Assembly: GCF_001273955.1 (NCBI RefSeq)
Contig: NZ_LIGI01000001.1
Location: 1,215,266 to 1,279,265, forward strand
Direction: 5' to 3'
Source of the DNA: Bacillus sp. FJAT-27245
GTDB taxonomy: Bacteria; Bacillota; Bacilli; Bacillales; Cytobacillaceae
Length of the DNA stretch: 64,000 bases
Shown: piece by piece, positions 42,264-51,516 of the stretch
Layout of the letters: every line of letters starts with the position of its first letter
Numbering within the stretch: the stretch's first letter is position 1
Program-made: the position numbers and the translations under genes
The notes under the pieces: model-generated
Told to the model about the DNA's origin: nothing
The model's input: the letters and a program-made list of their open reading frames with translations, nothing else
Databases searched by the model: none

Positions 42264-43184
42264 TTGGCCAACTACTTTTTAAAAAGAATAGCAGGAATAG
42301 TGCCTATTTTATTCCTTATATCAATCTTTATCTTTTTATTTGTACATATGATCCCGGGGGATCCTGCCAGACTTGTCGCCGGTCAGGATGCGAGCTTGCA
42401 GGATGTTGAGATGGTCAGAAAAGAACTGGGATTGGACAAGCCAATGCATAAACAATATCTCTCATTCGTAACGAATCTGTTTAAAGGCGACTTGGGGGTT
42501 TCTTTAAAAACAAAACGTCCTGTTCTGCATGAGATTGCCGAACGATTCATGCCCACTTTTTGGCTTACAGTCTGGAGCATGGTTTGGGCCGTGCTTTTTG
42601 GACTTTTGATCGGGGTGATTTCAGCAACAAAGAGGAACAAATGGCAGGATTATCTTGGGATGTTTGGTGCAGTTTCAGGTATTTCGATGCCATCATTCTG
42701 GCTTGGATTAATGTTGATTCAGTTGTTTGCGGTTACGTTGGGATGGCTTCCAACAGGGGGCCTGGATTCCTGGAAAAGCTATATCCTTCCGTCTCTTACA
42801 CTTGGAGCTGGGGTTGCCGCAGTCGTGGCCAGATTTGCTAGATCCTCATTGATGGAAGTATTAAAGGAAGATTATATCAGGACCGGCCGGGCGAAGGGCT
42901 TAAAAGAGAATCGGATTGTCTGGGGACATGCGTTAAAAAATTCAATGATCCCCGTTGTGACGATGGTCGGATTGCAGTTCGGTTTCCTGCTCGGGGGTTC
43001 GATCGTCATTGAAACTGTATTCAGTTGGCCTGGCCTTGGAAGGCTTTTAATTGATTCCGTTTCCTTCCGTGATTATCCTGTCATCCAGTCTTTAATGCTG
43101 TTGTTCGGATTGGAATTCATTTTAATCAACTTGTTCGTCGATTTGCTTTACGGTTTTTTAAATCCGCAAATCCGGTATGAATAA
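42264..43184 (+). CDS. Peptide ABC importer permease (DppB/GsiC-like)
   Basis: 306 aa, six TM helices. N-terminal [27 protein letters not shown] is the DppB/OppB/GsiC hallmark; the EAA loop with [22 protein letters not shown] contacts the ATPases. TTG at 42264 is preferred because AAGGAG lies 8 bases upstream; the GTG nine bases earlier would overlap that site. Confidence 0.92.
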   Translation: MANYFLKRIAGIVPILFLISIFIFLFVHMIPGDPARLVAGQDASLQDVEMVRKELGLDKPMHKQYLSFVTNLFKGDLGVSLKTKRPVLHEIAERFMPTFWLTVWSMVWAVLFGLLIGVISATKRNKWQDYLGMFGAVSGISMPSFWLGLMLIQLFAVTLGWLPTGGLDSWKSYILPSLTLGAGVAAVVARFARSSLMEVLKEDYIRTGRAKGLKENRIVWGHALKNSMIPVVTMVGLQFGFLLGGSIVIETVFSWPGLGRLLIDSVSFRDYPVIQSLMLLFGLEFILINLFVDLLYGFLNPQIRYE

Positions 43185-43207
43185 AAGCAGCGAAGAGGAG
43201 GAAGACC

Positions 43208-44116
43208 ATGGCCAATATAAATGCAGGGGAACAAACTATTTCAGCACCGTTCGATAAAATAGCAACACCTACAAAATCGACGCCCTACACAGAGTTTTGG
43301 CGGAAATTCAAGAAACAGAAGATGGCGGTGATTGCAGGGGCATTTGTGCTTGTGTTATTCGTTATCGCCCTCATTGGTCCGTATATCGCACCGTATGGAG
43401 CCGCTGAATTCGATTATGAGCACGTGCTTGAAGGCCCCTCATTGCAGCACTGGGCCGGAACGGATGCGTACGGGCGTGATATCTTTAGCCGGATTATTGA
43501 AGGAACTCGAATATCCTTGTTTATCGGGGGAGTATCCGTTCTGTTAGGCGCAGCAATTGGAACAATACTTGGATTAATTAGCGGATACTATGGAAAGTGG
43601 ATTGATAGCATCATTATGCGAATATGCGACGTATTGTTTGCTTTTCCAGGAATCCTCCTAGCGATTGGCATCATCGCCATCCTTGGTCCTGGCTTAAGGA
43701 ATGTCATTATCGCTATTTCGATTTTCAGTGTTCCAATGTTTGCCCGGATTGTCCGAAGCAGTACACTTGCTGTTAAGTCGACCGTATATGTGGAAGCGAC
43801 GAGGTCGATTGGCGCAAAGCATAAAAGAATCATCTGGAAGCATATTTTTCCTGGTACTGTATCCAGCATCATCGTGTTTTTTACAATGAGGCTCGGTACT
43901 GCGATATTATCAGCAGCAAGCCTTAGCTTCCTGGGGCTGGGTGCACAGCCGCCTTCACCCGAATGGGGAGCAATGCTGAGCGGGGGCAGGGATTATTTAA
44001 GTACAGCCCCACATGTAACGATTTTCCCGGGATTGGCTATTTTTATCACTGTATTAGCGTTCAACCTGCTCGGGGACGGGTTAAGGGATGCGCTTGATCC
44101 AAAGATTAAAGATTAG
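43208..44116 (+). CDS. Peptide ABC importer permease (DppC/GsiD-like)
   Basis: 302 aa. A 40-residue cytoplasmic start, then six TM helices; [23 protein letters not shown] and [21 protein letters not shown] (EAA loop), [18 protein letters not shown] at the end of the channel, all typical of DppC. GAGGAGGAAG lies directly upstream. Pairs with the preceding permease. Confidence 0.93.
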   Translation: MANINAGEQTISAPFDKIATPTKSTPYTEFWRKFKKQKMAVIAGAFVLVLFVIALIGPYIAPYGAAEFDYEHVLEGPSLQHWAGTDAYGRDIFSRIIEGTRISLFIGGVSVLLGAAIGTILGLISGYYGKWIDSIIMRICDVLFAFPGILLAIGIIAILGPGLRNVIIAISIFSVPMFARIVRSSTLAVKSTVYVEATRSIGAKHKRIIWKHIFPGTVSSIIVFFTMRLGTAILSAASLSFLGLGAQPPSPEWGAMLSGGRDYLSTAPHVTIFPGLAIFITVLAFNLLGDGLRDALDPKIKD

Positions 44117-44130
44117 GAAGGGGACCTGTC

Positions 44131-45129
44131 ATGGCTCGGGAATTACTTAAGATTGAAAATCTGAAAACCCATTTCAAAAGTGACCGCGGCGTTGTTAAAG
44201 CTGTAGACGGGGTTACCATCACAGTCAATGAAGGTGAGACGGTGGGCATTGTTGGGGAGTCAGGTTGCGGCAAAAGTGTAACCTCCTTATCAATCATGAG
44301 GCTCCTTCATGACACCCCGGGTGAAATCGTCGCTGGGCGCGTTCACTTTAAAGGGAAAAACCTTGCCGAATTGTCTGAAAGTGAAATGAGGAAAATCCGC
44401 GGCAATGAAATGGCTATGATATTCCAGGAACCAATGACTTCGTTGAATCCTGTATACAAAATTGGAAAGCAAATGGAGGAATCAATCCGGCTCCATTTAA
44501 GATATGACAAGAAAAAAGCCCGCCAGCATGCGATCGATATGCTGAAGCTTGTCGGGATTCCGAGAGCGGAAGAAATCGTTAATGAGTTCCCGTATCAGTT
44601 ATCCGGGGGAATGAGGCAAAGGGTCATGATAGCGATGGCTATGTCGTGCAGGCCGCAGCTGTTGATTGCCGATGAACCGACTACTGCTCTTGATGTAACC
44701 ATCCAGGCGCAAATACTCGATCTCATGAGGAATCTTAGGGAAGAAAGCGGTACAGCCATTATGCTGATCACACATGATTTAGGCGTAGTCGCGGAAATGT
44801 GCGATCGTGTAGTGGTCATGTATGCTGGCAAGGTTGTTGAGGAATCCGATGTTTATTCAATTTTTAAAAAACCGAAACATCCATACACGAAAGGATTGCT
44901 GCAATCCATTCCCAAACTTGGCCAAAAAATCAGCCGGCTCGAATCCATACCCGGCAATGTTCCGACTCCGGGAAATATGCCGGAGGGCTGTAAATTCGCT
45001 CCACGCTGTCCGGCTGTTATGGATGTATGCCTATCCAATGACCCGGAACTATTGAAAGTGGAAGATGGGCACACTTGCCGATGCTGGCTCTATCAGAATT
45101 CCGAAGTATTGGAGGGTATAAACAAATGA
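44131..45129 (+). CDS. Peptide ABC importer ATPase (DppD-like)
   Basis: 332 aa. Walker [11 protein letters not shown]-loop [11 protein letters not shown], signature [15 protein letters not shown], Walker [15 protein letters not shown] and switch His THDLG. The C-terminal oligopeptide/dipeptide domain has the [14 protein letters not shown] cysteine cluster that in Dpp/Opp ATPases can hold an Fe-S centre. ATG with GAAGGGGAC upstream; TGA overlaps the next ATG. Confidence 0.94.
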   Translation: MARELLKIENLKTHFKSDRGVVKAVDGVTITVNEGETVGIVGESGCGKSVTSLSIMRLLHDTPGEIVAGRVHFKGKNLAELSESEMRKIRGNEMAMIFQEPMTSLNPVYKIGKQMEESIRLHLRYDKKKARQHAIDMLKLVGIPRAEEIVNEFPYQLSGGMRQRVMIAMAMSCRPQLLIADEPTTALDVTIQAQILDLMRNLREESGTAIMLITHDLGVVAEMCDRVVVMYAGKVVEESDVYSIFKKPKHPYTKGLLQSIPKLGQKISRLESIPGNVPTPGNMPEGCKFAPRCPAVMDVCLSNDPELLKVEDGHTCRCWLYQNSEVLEGINK

Positions 45130-46088
45130 CAGCTCCTTTGGTGGAGGTTAGCAACCTAAAAAAATACTTTCCGAAGAAAAAAGGCTTGTTTGGCAAAAGT
45201 ACGACATATGTCAAAGCGGTCGACGATATCTCTTTTTCAATCAAGAAAGGGGAAACTCTTGGTCTTGTTGGCGAGAGTGGCTGCGGCAAATCGACTACTG
45301 GCAGAATGATCATGAAATTGCTGGAGGCAACAGAAGGGAAAATCCTTTTTGAAGGAAAGGATATAACACATTTAAACGATGATGAAATCCGCTCGATGAG
45401 AAAAGACTTTCAGATGGTTTTCCAGGATCCATATGCCTCTTTGAACCCTCGGTTAAAAGTTGGCGAAATCATTGAAGAGCCTTTGCTTGTCCACGGGTAT
45501 CCGAAAGATAAACTTAGAGAACGAGTCGAATATTTGCTTGAAGTCGTTGGCTTAAGCGCTTATCATGCTGACCGGTATCCCCATGAGTTTAGTGGAGGGC
45601 AAAGGCAAAGGGTCGGAATTGCACGGGCACTCGCCATTAATCCGAAATTAATTGTTGCGGACGAGCCAGTTTCAGCCCTCGATGTTTCGATTCAGTCCCA
45701 AATCCTTAATCTATTGAAGGACCTTCAGGAGGAATTCGGTTTAACCTACCTTTTCATCGCCCATGATTTAAGTGTTGTCGAACATATCAGTGACAGGGTT
45801 GGTGTCATGTATTTGGGGAAAATCGTTGAGCTGACTGATAAAGAAACGCTGTATAGAAATCCCCTGCATCCTTACACGAAGGCATTGATGTCGGCCGTAC
45901 CAATACCTGACCCAAGTATAAAGAGGGAACGAATTATTTTAAAAGGCGATATACCAAGTCCCTCCAACCCTCCTTCGGGATGCACCTTCCATACGAGGTG
46001 CCCGTTTGCGATGGAGCAGTGCAAAGTCGATGTTCCAGCTCTTAAAGAATTGGAGAACGGCCATTTCGTTTCCTGCCATTTATACTAA
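45126..46088 (+). CDS. Peptide ABC importer ATPase (DppF-like)
   Basis: 320 aa. Walker [11 protein letters not shown]-loop [12 protein letters not shown], signature [15 protein letters not shown], Walker [15 protein letters not shown], switch AHDLSVV; oligopeptide C-terminal domain with [18 protein letters not shown] overlap with the dppD-like gene; GGAGGG upstream of the ATG. Completes the importer. Confidence 0.94.
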   Translation: MTAPLVEVSNLKKYFPKKKGLFGKSTTYVKAVDDISFSIKKGETLGLVGESGCGKSTTGRMIMKLLEATEGKILFEGKDITHLNDDEIRSMRKDFQMVFQDPYASLNPRLKVGEIIEEPLLVHGYPKDKLRERVEYLLEVVGLSAYHADRYPHEFSGGQRQRVGIARALAINPKLIVADEPVSALDVSIQSQILNLLKDLQEEFGLTYLFIAHDLSVVEHISDRVGVMYLGKIVELTDKETLYRNPLHPYTKALMSAVPIPDPSIKRERIILKGDIPSPSNPPSGCTFHTRCPFAMEQCKVDVPALKELENGHFVSCHLY

Positions 46089-46124
46089 ACTTTTGAATGT
46101 CATGTCCGTTACGAGGTGTTTTGG

Positions 46125-47852
46125 TTGGGAAAAAAAAATGTACACATTATTGCAATACAGGAAAAGTACCTTTCCGAAATTTCGAAACAAATCATCGAAG
46201 TTTTGGGTGATGAAATTATCCTTACCCCTTGTCCGCTTAAAGAGTTACGGCCAGACACCGTAAAAAAAGGGGATATCGTCCTCCTATCCAACAACATGAT
46301 AAAAGGGATTGTGACCCAGTTCATTCCGGCAGAGTGTCCGCTGATTGTAGCCAAACGAGATTTGAATTTTGTTAATGCAAAAGCAATCATCAATCTCCCG
46401 GAAAGCAAGAAAATACTGGTTGTGAACGATACAAAAGTAAATACGGACGAAACAGTGCAATCATTAAAGCAGACAATTTTTGAACATGAATATATTGCCT
46501 ATCGCCCTGATGAGCCCATACCTCCGTCCATCGATTATATTTTGACCCCCGGGGAAAAAGAGCTTCTTCCATCGGGATTGCCTAATGTGATAGACATAGG
46601 CCCGCGTCTCCTCGATATTGAGACCTTTTATGAACTAGTGGAACTGGCCGGGCTAAGGAACGACCAGCTGCAAATACTCAAACGTTATATTAAATCCTTA
46701 GTCTCACTCTCGCTAAATAACAACGGCTACAATGAAACAGACGATAAAAATGTGAAGGACATTCGGAATGTTGCCGCGTACCATTTTAAGGACGTCGTAG
46801 CAATAAGTGAATCAATGAAGGAAACCCTCGAGCTTGCGAAACGCTATTCATTGATACACGGTCCAATACATATTCGGGGGAATGAAGGCACGGGAAAGAG
46901 TATGCTGGCACAGGCAATCCATAATGGCTCTGCATCCGAGGCTTCACCGTTCATTGCATTCAACTGCAAGTCCAAATCCCTTGATATGCTGGAAAAAGAG
47001 CTGTTTGGATATGAAGGCGGCGACCGGACCTCCCTTGGCTTGTTTGAGGTTACGAAAAATGGAACAGTTTATCTCGAACACATAAATGAAATGCCAATGC
47101 CCATCCAACAAAAAGTTTTTAAGGCATTGGAAGAAAAACTGTTCATCCGGGTTGGCGGGACCAATCCTGTACCGTTTATGTGCAGACTGATTACCAGTTC
47201 AAATCAACATTTAGGTGAGCTTGCCGAAAAGGGTATATTCCTGCCCGCTTTAGCACAGGAGCTGCGGTTAACCTTGTGTGTCCCCCCATTAATAGAAAGA
47301 AAGGATGACCTATTGGCTTTAATAGATGATTTTAAGCGCAGACTGGACAAACGTAACGTAACCATCTCCCAGGAAGTAATGGATGAGTTAATCAACTACG
47401 ATTGGCCAGGCAACGTGAAAGAGCTTTATAACGTCATAACCTATCTGCTTTTTCTTGACGATGGGCCAATCCGGGTCGATCATTTGCCATTAAGTATAAG
47501 ATTCAAAGATCGAAGAGGAAATTTAATTTCCTCGCTGCAGCCACAGCAGGATTTTGACGACGTTATCCGGAAAATAGAATCCCATGGATTTTTGGAGGAA
47601 AGCGTTGAAGTATTGCGGATTTTTGTTGAAGGGAAAAAAACCAGAAACTCTTTCGGGAGAGCGACAGTAAAAAAACTTCTCGCGAACAAAGAAATGATCC
47701 TATCGGAACAGCAGCTTCGGATGAGGATGGAAATCCTGCACCAGCTGGGACTTCTCAATGTCAGGCAAGGGAGGGCAGGCTCGACTATTTCAAGGAAAGG
47801 CGAAGAGTTTTTGTCCTTTCTTGATCAAACAGAGGCTGAAACGGCTGAATGA
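46125..47852 (+). CDS. Atypical AAA+ transcriptional regulator lacking the sigma-54 loop
   Basis: About 575 aa. Residues 1-190 form a PrpR-like sensor region (KGDIVLLSNNMIKGIVTQF), followed by a linker and an NtrC-like AAA+ domain: Walker A GNEGTGKSMLAQAIH; LEKELFGYEGGDRTSLGLFE, where the GAFTGA loop of sigma-54 activators is missing; NGTVYLEHI, where Walker B LFLDEI has lost Asp-Glu; then WPGNVKELYNV of the sensor II region. A C-terminal winged-helix-like domain of about 100 residues replaces the Fis-type HTH. It therefore cannot engage sigma-54 or hydrolyse ATP normally and may be a ligand-sensing repressor or activator of the preceding operon (36-base gap). TTG at 46125 fits GAGGTG; a GTG at 46116 is possible. 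Confidence 0.8.
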   Translation: MGKKNVHIIAIQEKYLSEISKQIIEVLGDEIILTPCPLKELRPDTVKKGDIVLLSNNMIKGIVTQFIPAECPLIVAKRDLNFVNAKAIINLPESKKILVVNDTKVNTDETVQSLKQTIFEHEYIAYRPDEPIPPSIDYILTPGEKELLPSGLPNVIDIGPRLLDIETFYELVELAGLRNDQLQILKRYIKSLVSLSLNNNGYNETDDKNVKDIRNVAAYHFKDVVAISESMKETLELAKRYSLIHGPIHIRGNEGTGKSMLAQAIHNGSASEASPFIAFNCKSKSLDMLEKELFGYEGGDRTSLGLFEVTKNGTVYLEHINEMPMPIQQKVFKALEEKLFIRVGGTNPVPFMCRLITSSNQHLGELAEKGIFLPALAQELRLTLCVPPLIERKDDLLALIDDFKRRLDKRNVTISQEVMDELINYDWPGNVKELYNVITYLLFLDDGPIRVDHLPLSIRFKDRRGNLISSLQPQQDFDDVIRKIESHGFLEESVEVLRIFVEGKKTRNSFGRATVKKLLANKEMILSEQQLRMRMEILHQLGLLNVRQGRAGSTISRKGEEFLSFLDQTEAETAE

Positions 47853-48156
47853 GATTGAAGGTTGTCTGTAAAAATAGAAAACCGTCTTTTAAATTGCAGC
47901 TACCATAGAAAGCAATTTTTATAATGCTGCACTTCATTCGTGCCTATAAGACAAAGATATTACTGAACGGACACTGCCAGGCACGCTCGTATTTAATGGG
48001 AGGCCTGGCACTGCTTGTCTTTGAATTGAAGGTACAATGGAAACGGTTTTTTATTCCCCATTGTTGGCATATTCAGAAAAGTTTATATATAGTAAAAGTA
48101 CAACATGAACGATGCTCACTCTCATGGAAATACATATTACTTTTTGAGGAGAATGC
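47853..48156. other. Intergenic stretch with dispersed palindrome
   Basis: Holds the inverted repeat at 47948-48021 and an AT-rich leader with a TATATA stretch near 48086. No gene is supported. Confidence 0.4.
47948..48021 (+). repeat. Nested inverted repeat TGCCAGGC/GCCTGGCA
   Basis: Inner arms TGCCAGGC (47975) and GCCTGGCA (48003), outer arms AAGACA (47948) and TGTCTT (48016). Looks like a dispersed palindromic element rather than a terminator, as no T-run follows. Confidence 0.45.
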
Positions 48157-48639
48157 ATGGTGGAAGAAAGAATTGAAAAAGCAATACAGGACATTTACCC
48201 AGATGACTTCGCCTGGTGTTATGGGTGTGGCCGATTGAATAAGGATGGCCATCATCTTCGTACTGGTTGGCAAGGGGAGAAGACGGTTACGATATATACT
48301 CCTGATTCAAAGTACATGGGAATGCCAGGTTTTATTTATGGCGGCATGATCGCTTCGTTGATTGATTGCCACGGGACCGGGTCTGCCTCGCTTGCTTTGC
48401 ACCGGAAGAACGGGAACGAAATTGGTGATGGTTCCGTACCGCCAAGGTTTGTAACGGCAAGCCTTAATGTCGAATTCCTTAAGCCAACTCCGCAAGATGT
48501 TCCTTTAAAAGCAGTTGGGACTGTTGAAGAAATCCACCCCAAAAAGTGGAAGGTCCACACGGAAGTGTATGCGAATGAACTGCTTTGTGCCCGTGGAGAG
48601 GTGGTTTCTGTCGTTATGCCGAGTACGTTTTTAAAATAA
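48157..48639 (+). CDS. PaaI-like hotdog thioesterase
   Basis: 160 aa. Hotdog-fold acyl-CoA thioesterase of the PaaI/4HBT group: FAWCYGCGRLNKDGHHL at the N-terminus (a CxGCG variant seen in this subgroup), the active-site helix GFIYGGMIASLIDCHGTGSA with Asp, and the strands VTASLNVEFLKPTPQDVPL. Substrate unknown. TTTGAGGAGA before the ATG. Transcribed alone behind the AAA+ regulator, with its own terminator. Confidence 0.88.
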   Translation: MVEERIEKAIQDIYPDDFAWCYGCGRLNKDGHHLRTGWQGEKTVTIYTPDSKYMGMPGFIYGGMIASLIDCHGTGSASLALHRKNGNEIGDGSVPPRFVTASLNVEFLKPTPQDVPLKAVGTVEEIHPKKWKVHTEVYANELLCARGEVVSVVMPSTFLK

Positions 48640-48660
48640 AATGTTAAAAAGCCATACAAT

Positions 48661-48702
48661 AGACCAAGCTCTTGTTTAAGAAGGGAGCTTGGTCTCTTTT
48701 TT
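48661..48702 (+). terminator. Terminator of the thioesterase gene
   Basis: AGACCAAGCTC and GAGCTTGGTCT, 11-bp stem, followed by CTTTTTT. Confidence 0.85.
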
Positions 48703-48982
48703 ATGAATTAAGTACTATTGTGAAAACAATTGTTATTGCCATATTAATTCATGAAAAAGATATTTTATACAGGAATTACTTACGAGAGGTAGAACTTTTT
48801 TAATCAATGAAACTGAAGTATTTTGAAAATGAAATTAAAGTTTTTCTATTTGTTGTCAGTGGTATATAATTGCAATAAAAGTAATATTTCGACAATGGAA
48901 ATAATAATAAAACAACATTTTACATAAGAGTGTAATTAACTCTTAAACTTTAAGATTTTAAATACTTTAAGGGAGGAGAAAA
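48703..48982. other. AT-rich leader of the signalling operon
   Basis: Contains TATAAT at 48865-48870 as a possible -10 box and the inverted repeat TAAGAGT-7-ACTCTTA at 48925-48945, 38 bases before the start codon; the repeat could be an operator or an mRNA hairpin. No gene. Confidence 0.4.
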
Positions 48983-51496
48983 ATGAATAGTACAGAAAAA
49001 ATTAACATCTTATTGGTAGATGATCGCCCTGAAAACCTTTTAGCTATGGAGGCAATTATCGAGCAAGACGACTACACTATCATTAAAGCCTTTTCTGGGG
49101 AAGAAGCCTTGAAGTATTTACTTAAGTACGATTTTGCACTGATTTTGCTGGATGTCCAAATGCCCGAATTGGATGGGTTTGATACAGCCAAAATCATTAA
49201 GGCGCGAGAGAAAACCAAAAACGTGCCAATTCTTTTTATTACAGCTAATAATTTAGATACTGAGTATATTTTTAAGGGATATTCAGTTGGCGCGATAGAT
49301 TATATTTTAAAACCATTTGATCCTTTTCTACTGAAGGCAAAAGTAAATGGATTTGTCGAGATCTATCGATTAAATCAGCAACTTCTTCAACAGTCCATGC
49401 GATTAAAGGAGAAAACGTTAGAACTACAGGAAATTAATTTGGAATTGGAAAATTCAACTTCTAAATTAAGAAAATCAGAAGCTCTTGCAAATGTAATAAG
49501 TGAAACCTCTCTTGATACGATGATTAACATCGATGAGTCAGGTTCAATACTTAAGGTAAATCCAGCCATTTATCATATGTTTGGTTATGATGAACATGAA
49601 GTCCTTGGAAAAAATATTTCATTACTATTTTCATTCCAGGAATCATGTCGGTACATAAATCAAATTTTAAAAGCAATCGATCGGTTTGAAACTATTATTG
49701 GTAATGAAAATAATAAAGAGATTACTGCTTCAAGAAAAGATGGGACACAATTCCCAGTTGAAATTCAAATAGGGAAAAGGCTTGTTCAAGGTGATTGTAT
49801 TGTAGCAGTTACCATCAGGGATATTACCAATAAGAAGGAATATGAAAAAACCTTGGCACATATGGCTTATCACGATTGGTTGACTGATCTTCCTAATAGA
49901 AGATATTTCAATAATCATTTGCCTGAGTTGATTAAAGAGGCGAAACAATCAAATGAGCAATTAGCTCTCTTGTATATTGATATGGACAGTTTAAAATTTG
50001 TAAACGATTCTCTTGGCCACATAATAGGAGATAAAGTTATTCGGGAATTTTCCGAGAGGTTGAAAAAGCTTGTTAAAAAAGAAGATTTTATTGCAAGAAT
50101 TGGCGGGGATGAGTTTAATATCATCTTACACAAGACCCCTAGAGAGAAAGCAATTGAAATAGCAGAAACTATTTTGGAAAACTTCTCATCGCCTTTATAT
50201 GTTGATACATACGAATTGTTTATTACAGCTTGTATCGGTATAAGTATTTTTCCTTTCGATGGTGAAGACGCCCTTACTTTAATGAAAAATGCTGATGCTG
50301 CTTTATACCGTGCTAAACAGCAGGGGAATCACAAATATAAAATGTTTCACTCAGGTATTAATATGCAGTCTTATCGGTCTTTCGTTTTGAGAAATGATTT
50401 GCGAAAAGCAATTGTAAGAAATGAGTTGAGGTTGGTTTATCAGCCGCGCATCGATATAGCATCAGGTATGGTAACCAGTGCCGAAGCGTTGTTACGCTGG
50501 AAACATCCGGATTGGGGAATGATTTCTCCCCAAGAGTTTATTCCGCTTGCAGAGGAAAGTGGACAAATTGTGGAAATAGGAAACTGGGTCCTCCAAGCTG
50601 TATGCGATCAAATCAAAAGATGGAAGGAAGCGGGTTTACCTACCGTTCGTGTAGCTGTTAATTTTTCGACACAGCAATTTTTACAAAAGGACCTTGTGAA
50701 AACAGTTGCTCATATTTTGAGGGAGAGGGAACTTAGTCCAAGTATGCTTGAAGTGGAAATTACCGAAACGGTGATTATGGGGAATGAGCCGGCCGTAATT
50801 AAAACATTAAGTGAATTAAGGGAAATCGGTATATGGATAAGCATAGACGATTTCGGAACAGGCTATTCCTCGCTCAGCTATTTAAGAAGCCTCCCTGTAC
50901 AGTCGTTAAAAATTGACAGGTCATTTATAACAGATGCATCAAATTGCATCCCGTTAATTTCAACAATTATTTCCCTTGCCAAAAGTATGGAATTAGCTGT
51001 CGTAGCTGAAGGGGTGGAAACAGAGGAACATTTGAATATTTTACGAGAATTGAATTGTGATGAATTCCAGGGTTATTTAGTTAGCCCTCCGGTATTTCCA
51101 AACGAATTCGAAAGCTTTTTAATAAATAATGAACCAGTTATAAATCATTTGGGACTGATTGAACCAGTTACTGAGAAGAAACAGGATAAGACTGTTCAAA
51201 TCAGCAAACTAAGTGAAAAACAAAGTTCAGATCTAAATAAGGATATACTGACAGCAGCTCTAAGCAGGACAAGGGACTTGTACATGATTTCAGCCAGGGA
51301 AATGGACGTCTTTGAGTTGCTTGTAGAGGGGTTGAGCAATAAAGAAATTTCTGAACGGTTATTTATTAGTGAGCATACTGTTAAAAACCATATTACCCGT
51401 ATTTTTCAAAAGCTGACTGTAAATGATCGTTTGCAAGCTATGGCAAAGGTATATCAGGCCTGCATTGAAGAGGAAAAAAGCCATCAATTACATTAA
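48983..51496 (+). CDS. Response regulator with REC-PAS-GGDEF-EAL-LuxR HTH architecture
   Basis: 837 aa, no TM segment. REC (about 7-125) with phosphoacceptor Asp57 in LILLDVQMPELDG and Lys in DYILKPF. A coiled linker, then PAS (about 170-285) and GGDEF (about 295-455) with an intact RIGGDEFN near 374. EAL (about 470-715) with SAEALLRW, EITETVIM, DDFGTGYSS, KIDRSF and AEGVE, the metal and catalytic set for c-di-GMP hydrolysis. A C-terminal LuxR/GerE HTH (about 775-830: SAREMDVFELLVEGLSNKEI, HTVKNHITRIFQKL). Such a DNA-binding end on a GGDEF-EAL protein is unusual. AAGGGAGGAG precedes the ATG. Phosphorylation by the hybrid kinase downstream is likely. Confidence 0.9.
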   Translation: MNSTEKINILLVDDRPENLLAMEAIIEQDDYTIIKAFSGEEALKYLLKYDFALILLDVQMPELDGFDTAKIIKAREKTKNVPILFITANNLDTEYIFKGYSVGAIDYILKPFDPFLLKAKVNGFVEIYRLNQQLLQQSMRLKEKTLELQEINLELENSTSKLRKSEALANVISETSLDTMINIDESGSILKVNPAIYHMFGYDEHEVLGKNISLLFSFQESCRYINQILKAIDRFETIIGNENNKEITASRKDGTQFPVEIQIGKRLVQGDCIVAVTIRDITNKKEYEKTLAHMAYHDWLTDLPNRRYFNNHLPELIKEAKQSNEQLALLYIDMDSLKFVNDSLGHIIGDKVIREFSERLKKLVKKEDFIARIGGDEFNIILHKTPREKAIEIAETILENFSSPLYVDTYELFITACIGISIFPFDGEDALTLMKNADAALYRAKQQGNHKYKMFHSGINMQSYRSFVLRNDLRKAIVRNELRLVYQPRIDIASGMVTSAEALLRWKHPDWGMISPQEFIPLAEESGQIVEIGNWVLQAVCDQIKRWKEAGLPTVRVAVNFSTQQFLQKDLVKTVAHILRERELSPSMLEVEITETVIMGNEPAVIKTLSELREIGIWISIDDFGTGYSSLSYLRSLPVQSLKIDRSFITDASNCIPLISTIISLAKSMELAVVAEGVETEEHLNILRELNCDEFQGYLVSPPVFPNEFESFLINNEPVINHLGLIEPVTEKKQDKTVQISKLSEKQSSDLNKDILTAALSRTRDLYMISAREMDVFELLVEGLSNKEISERLFISEHTVKNHITRIFQKLTVNDRLQAMAKVYQACIEEEKSHQLH

Positions 51497-51516
51497 GTAC
51501 GAATTGGGAGCGGGAA

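Noticed and set aside
46125-47852. A sigma-54-dependent activator
   Set aside because: The GAFTGA loop and Walker B acidic pair are absent, and no -24/-12 promoter was found near the operon.
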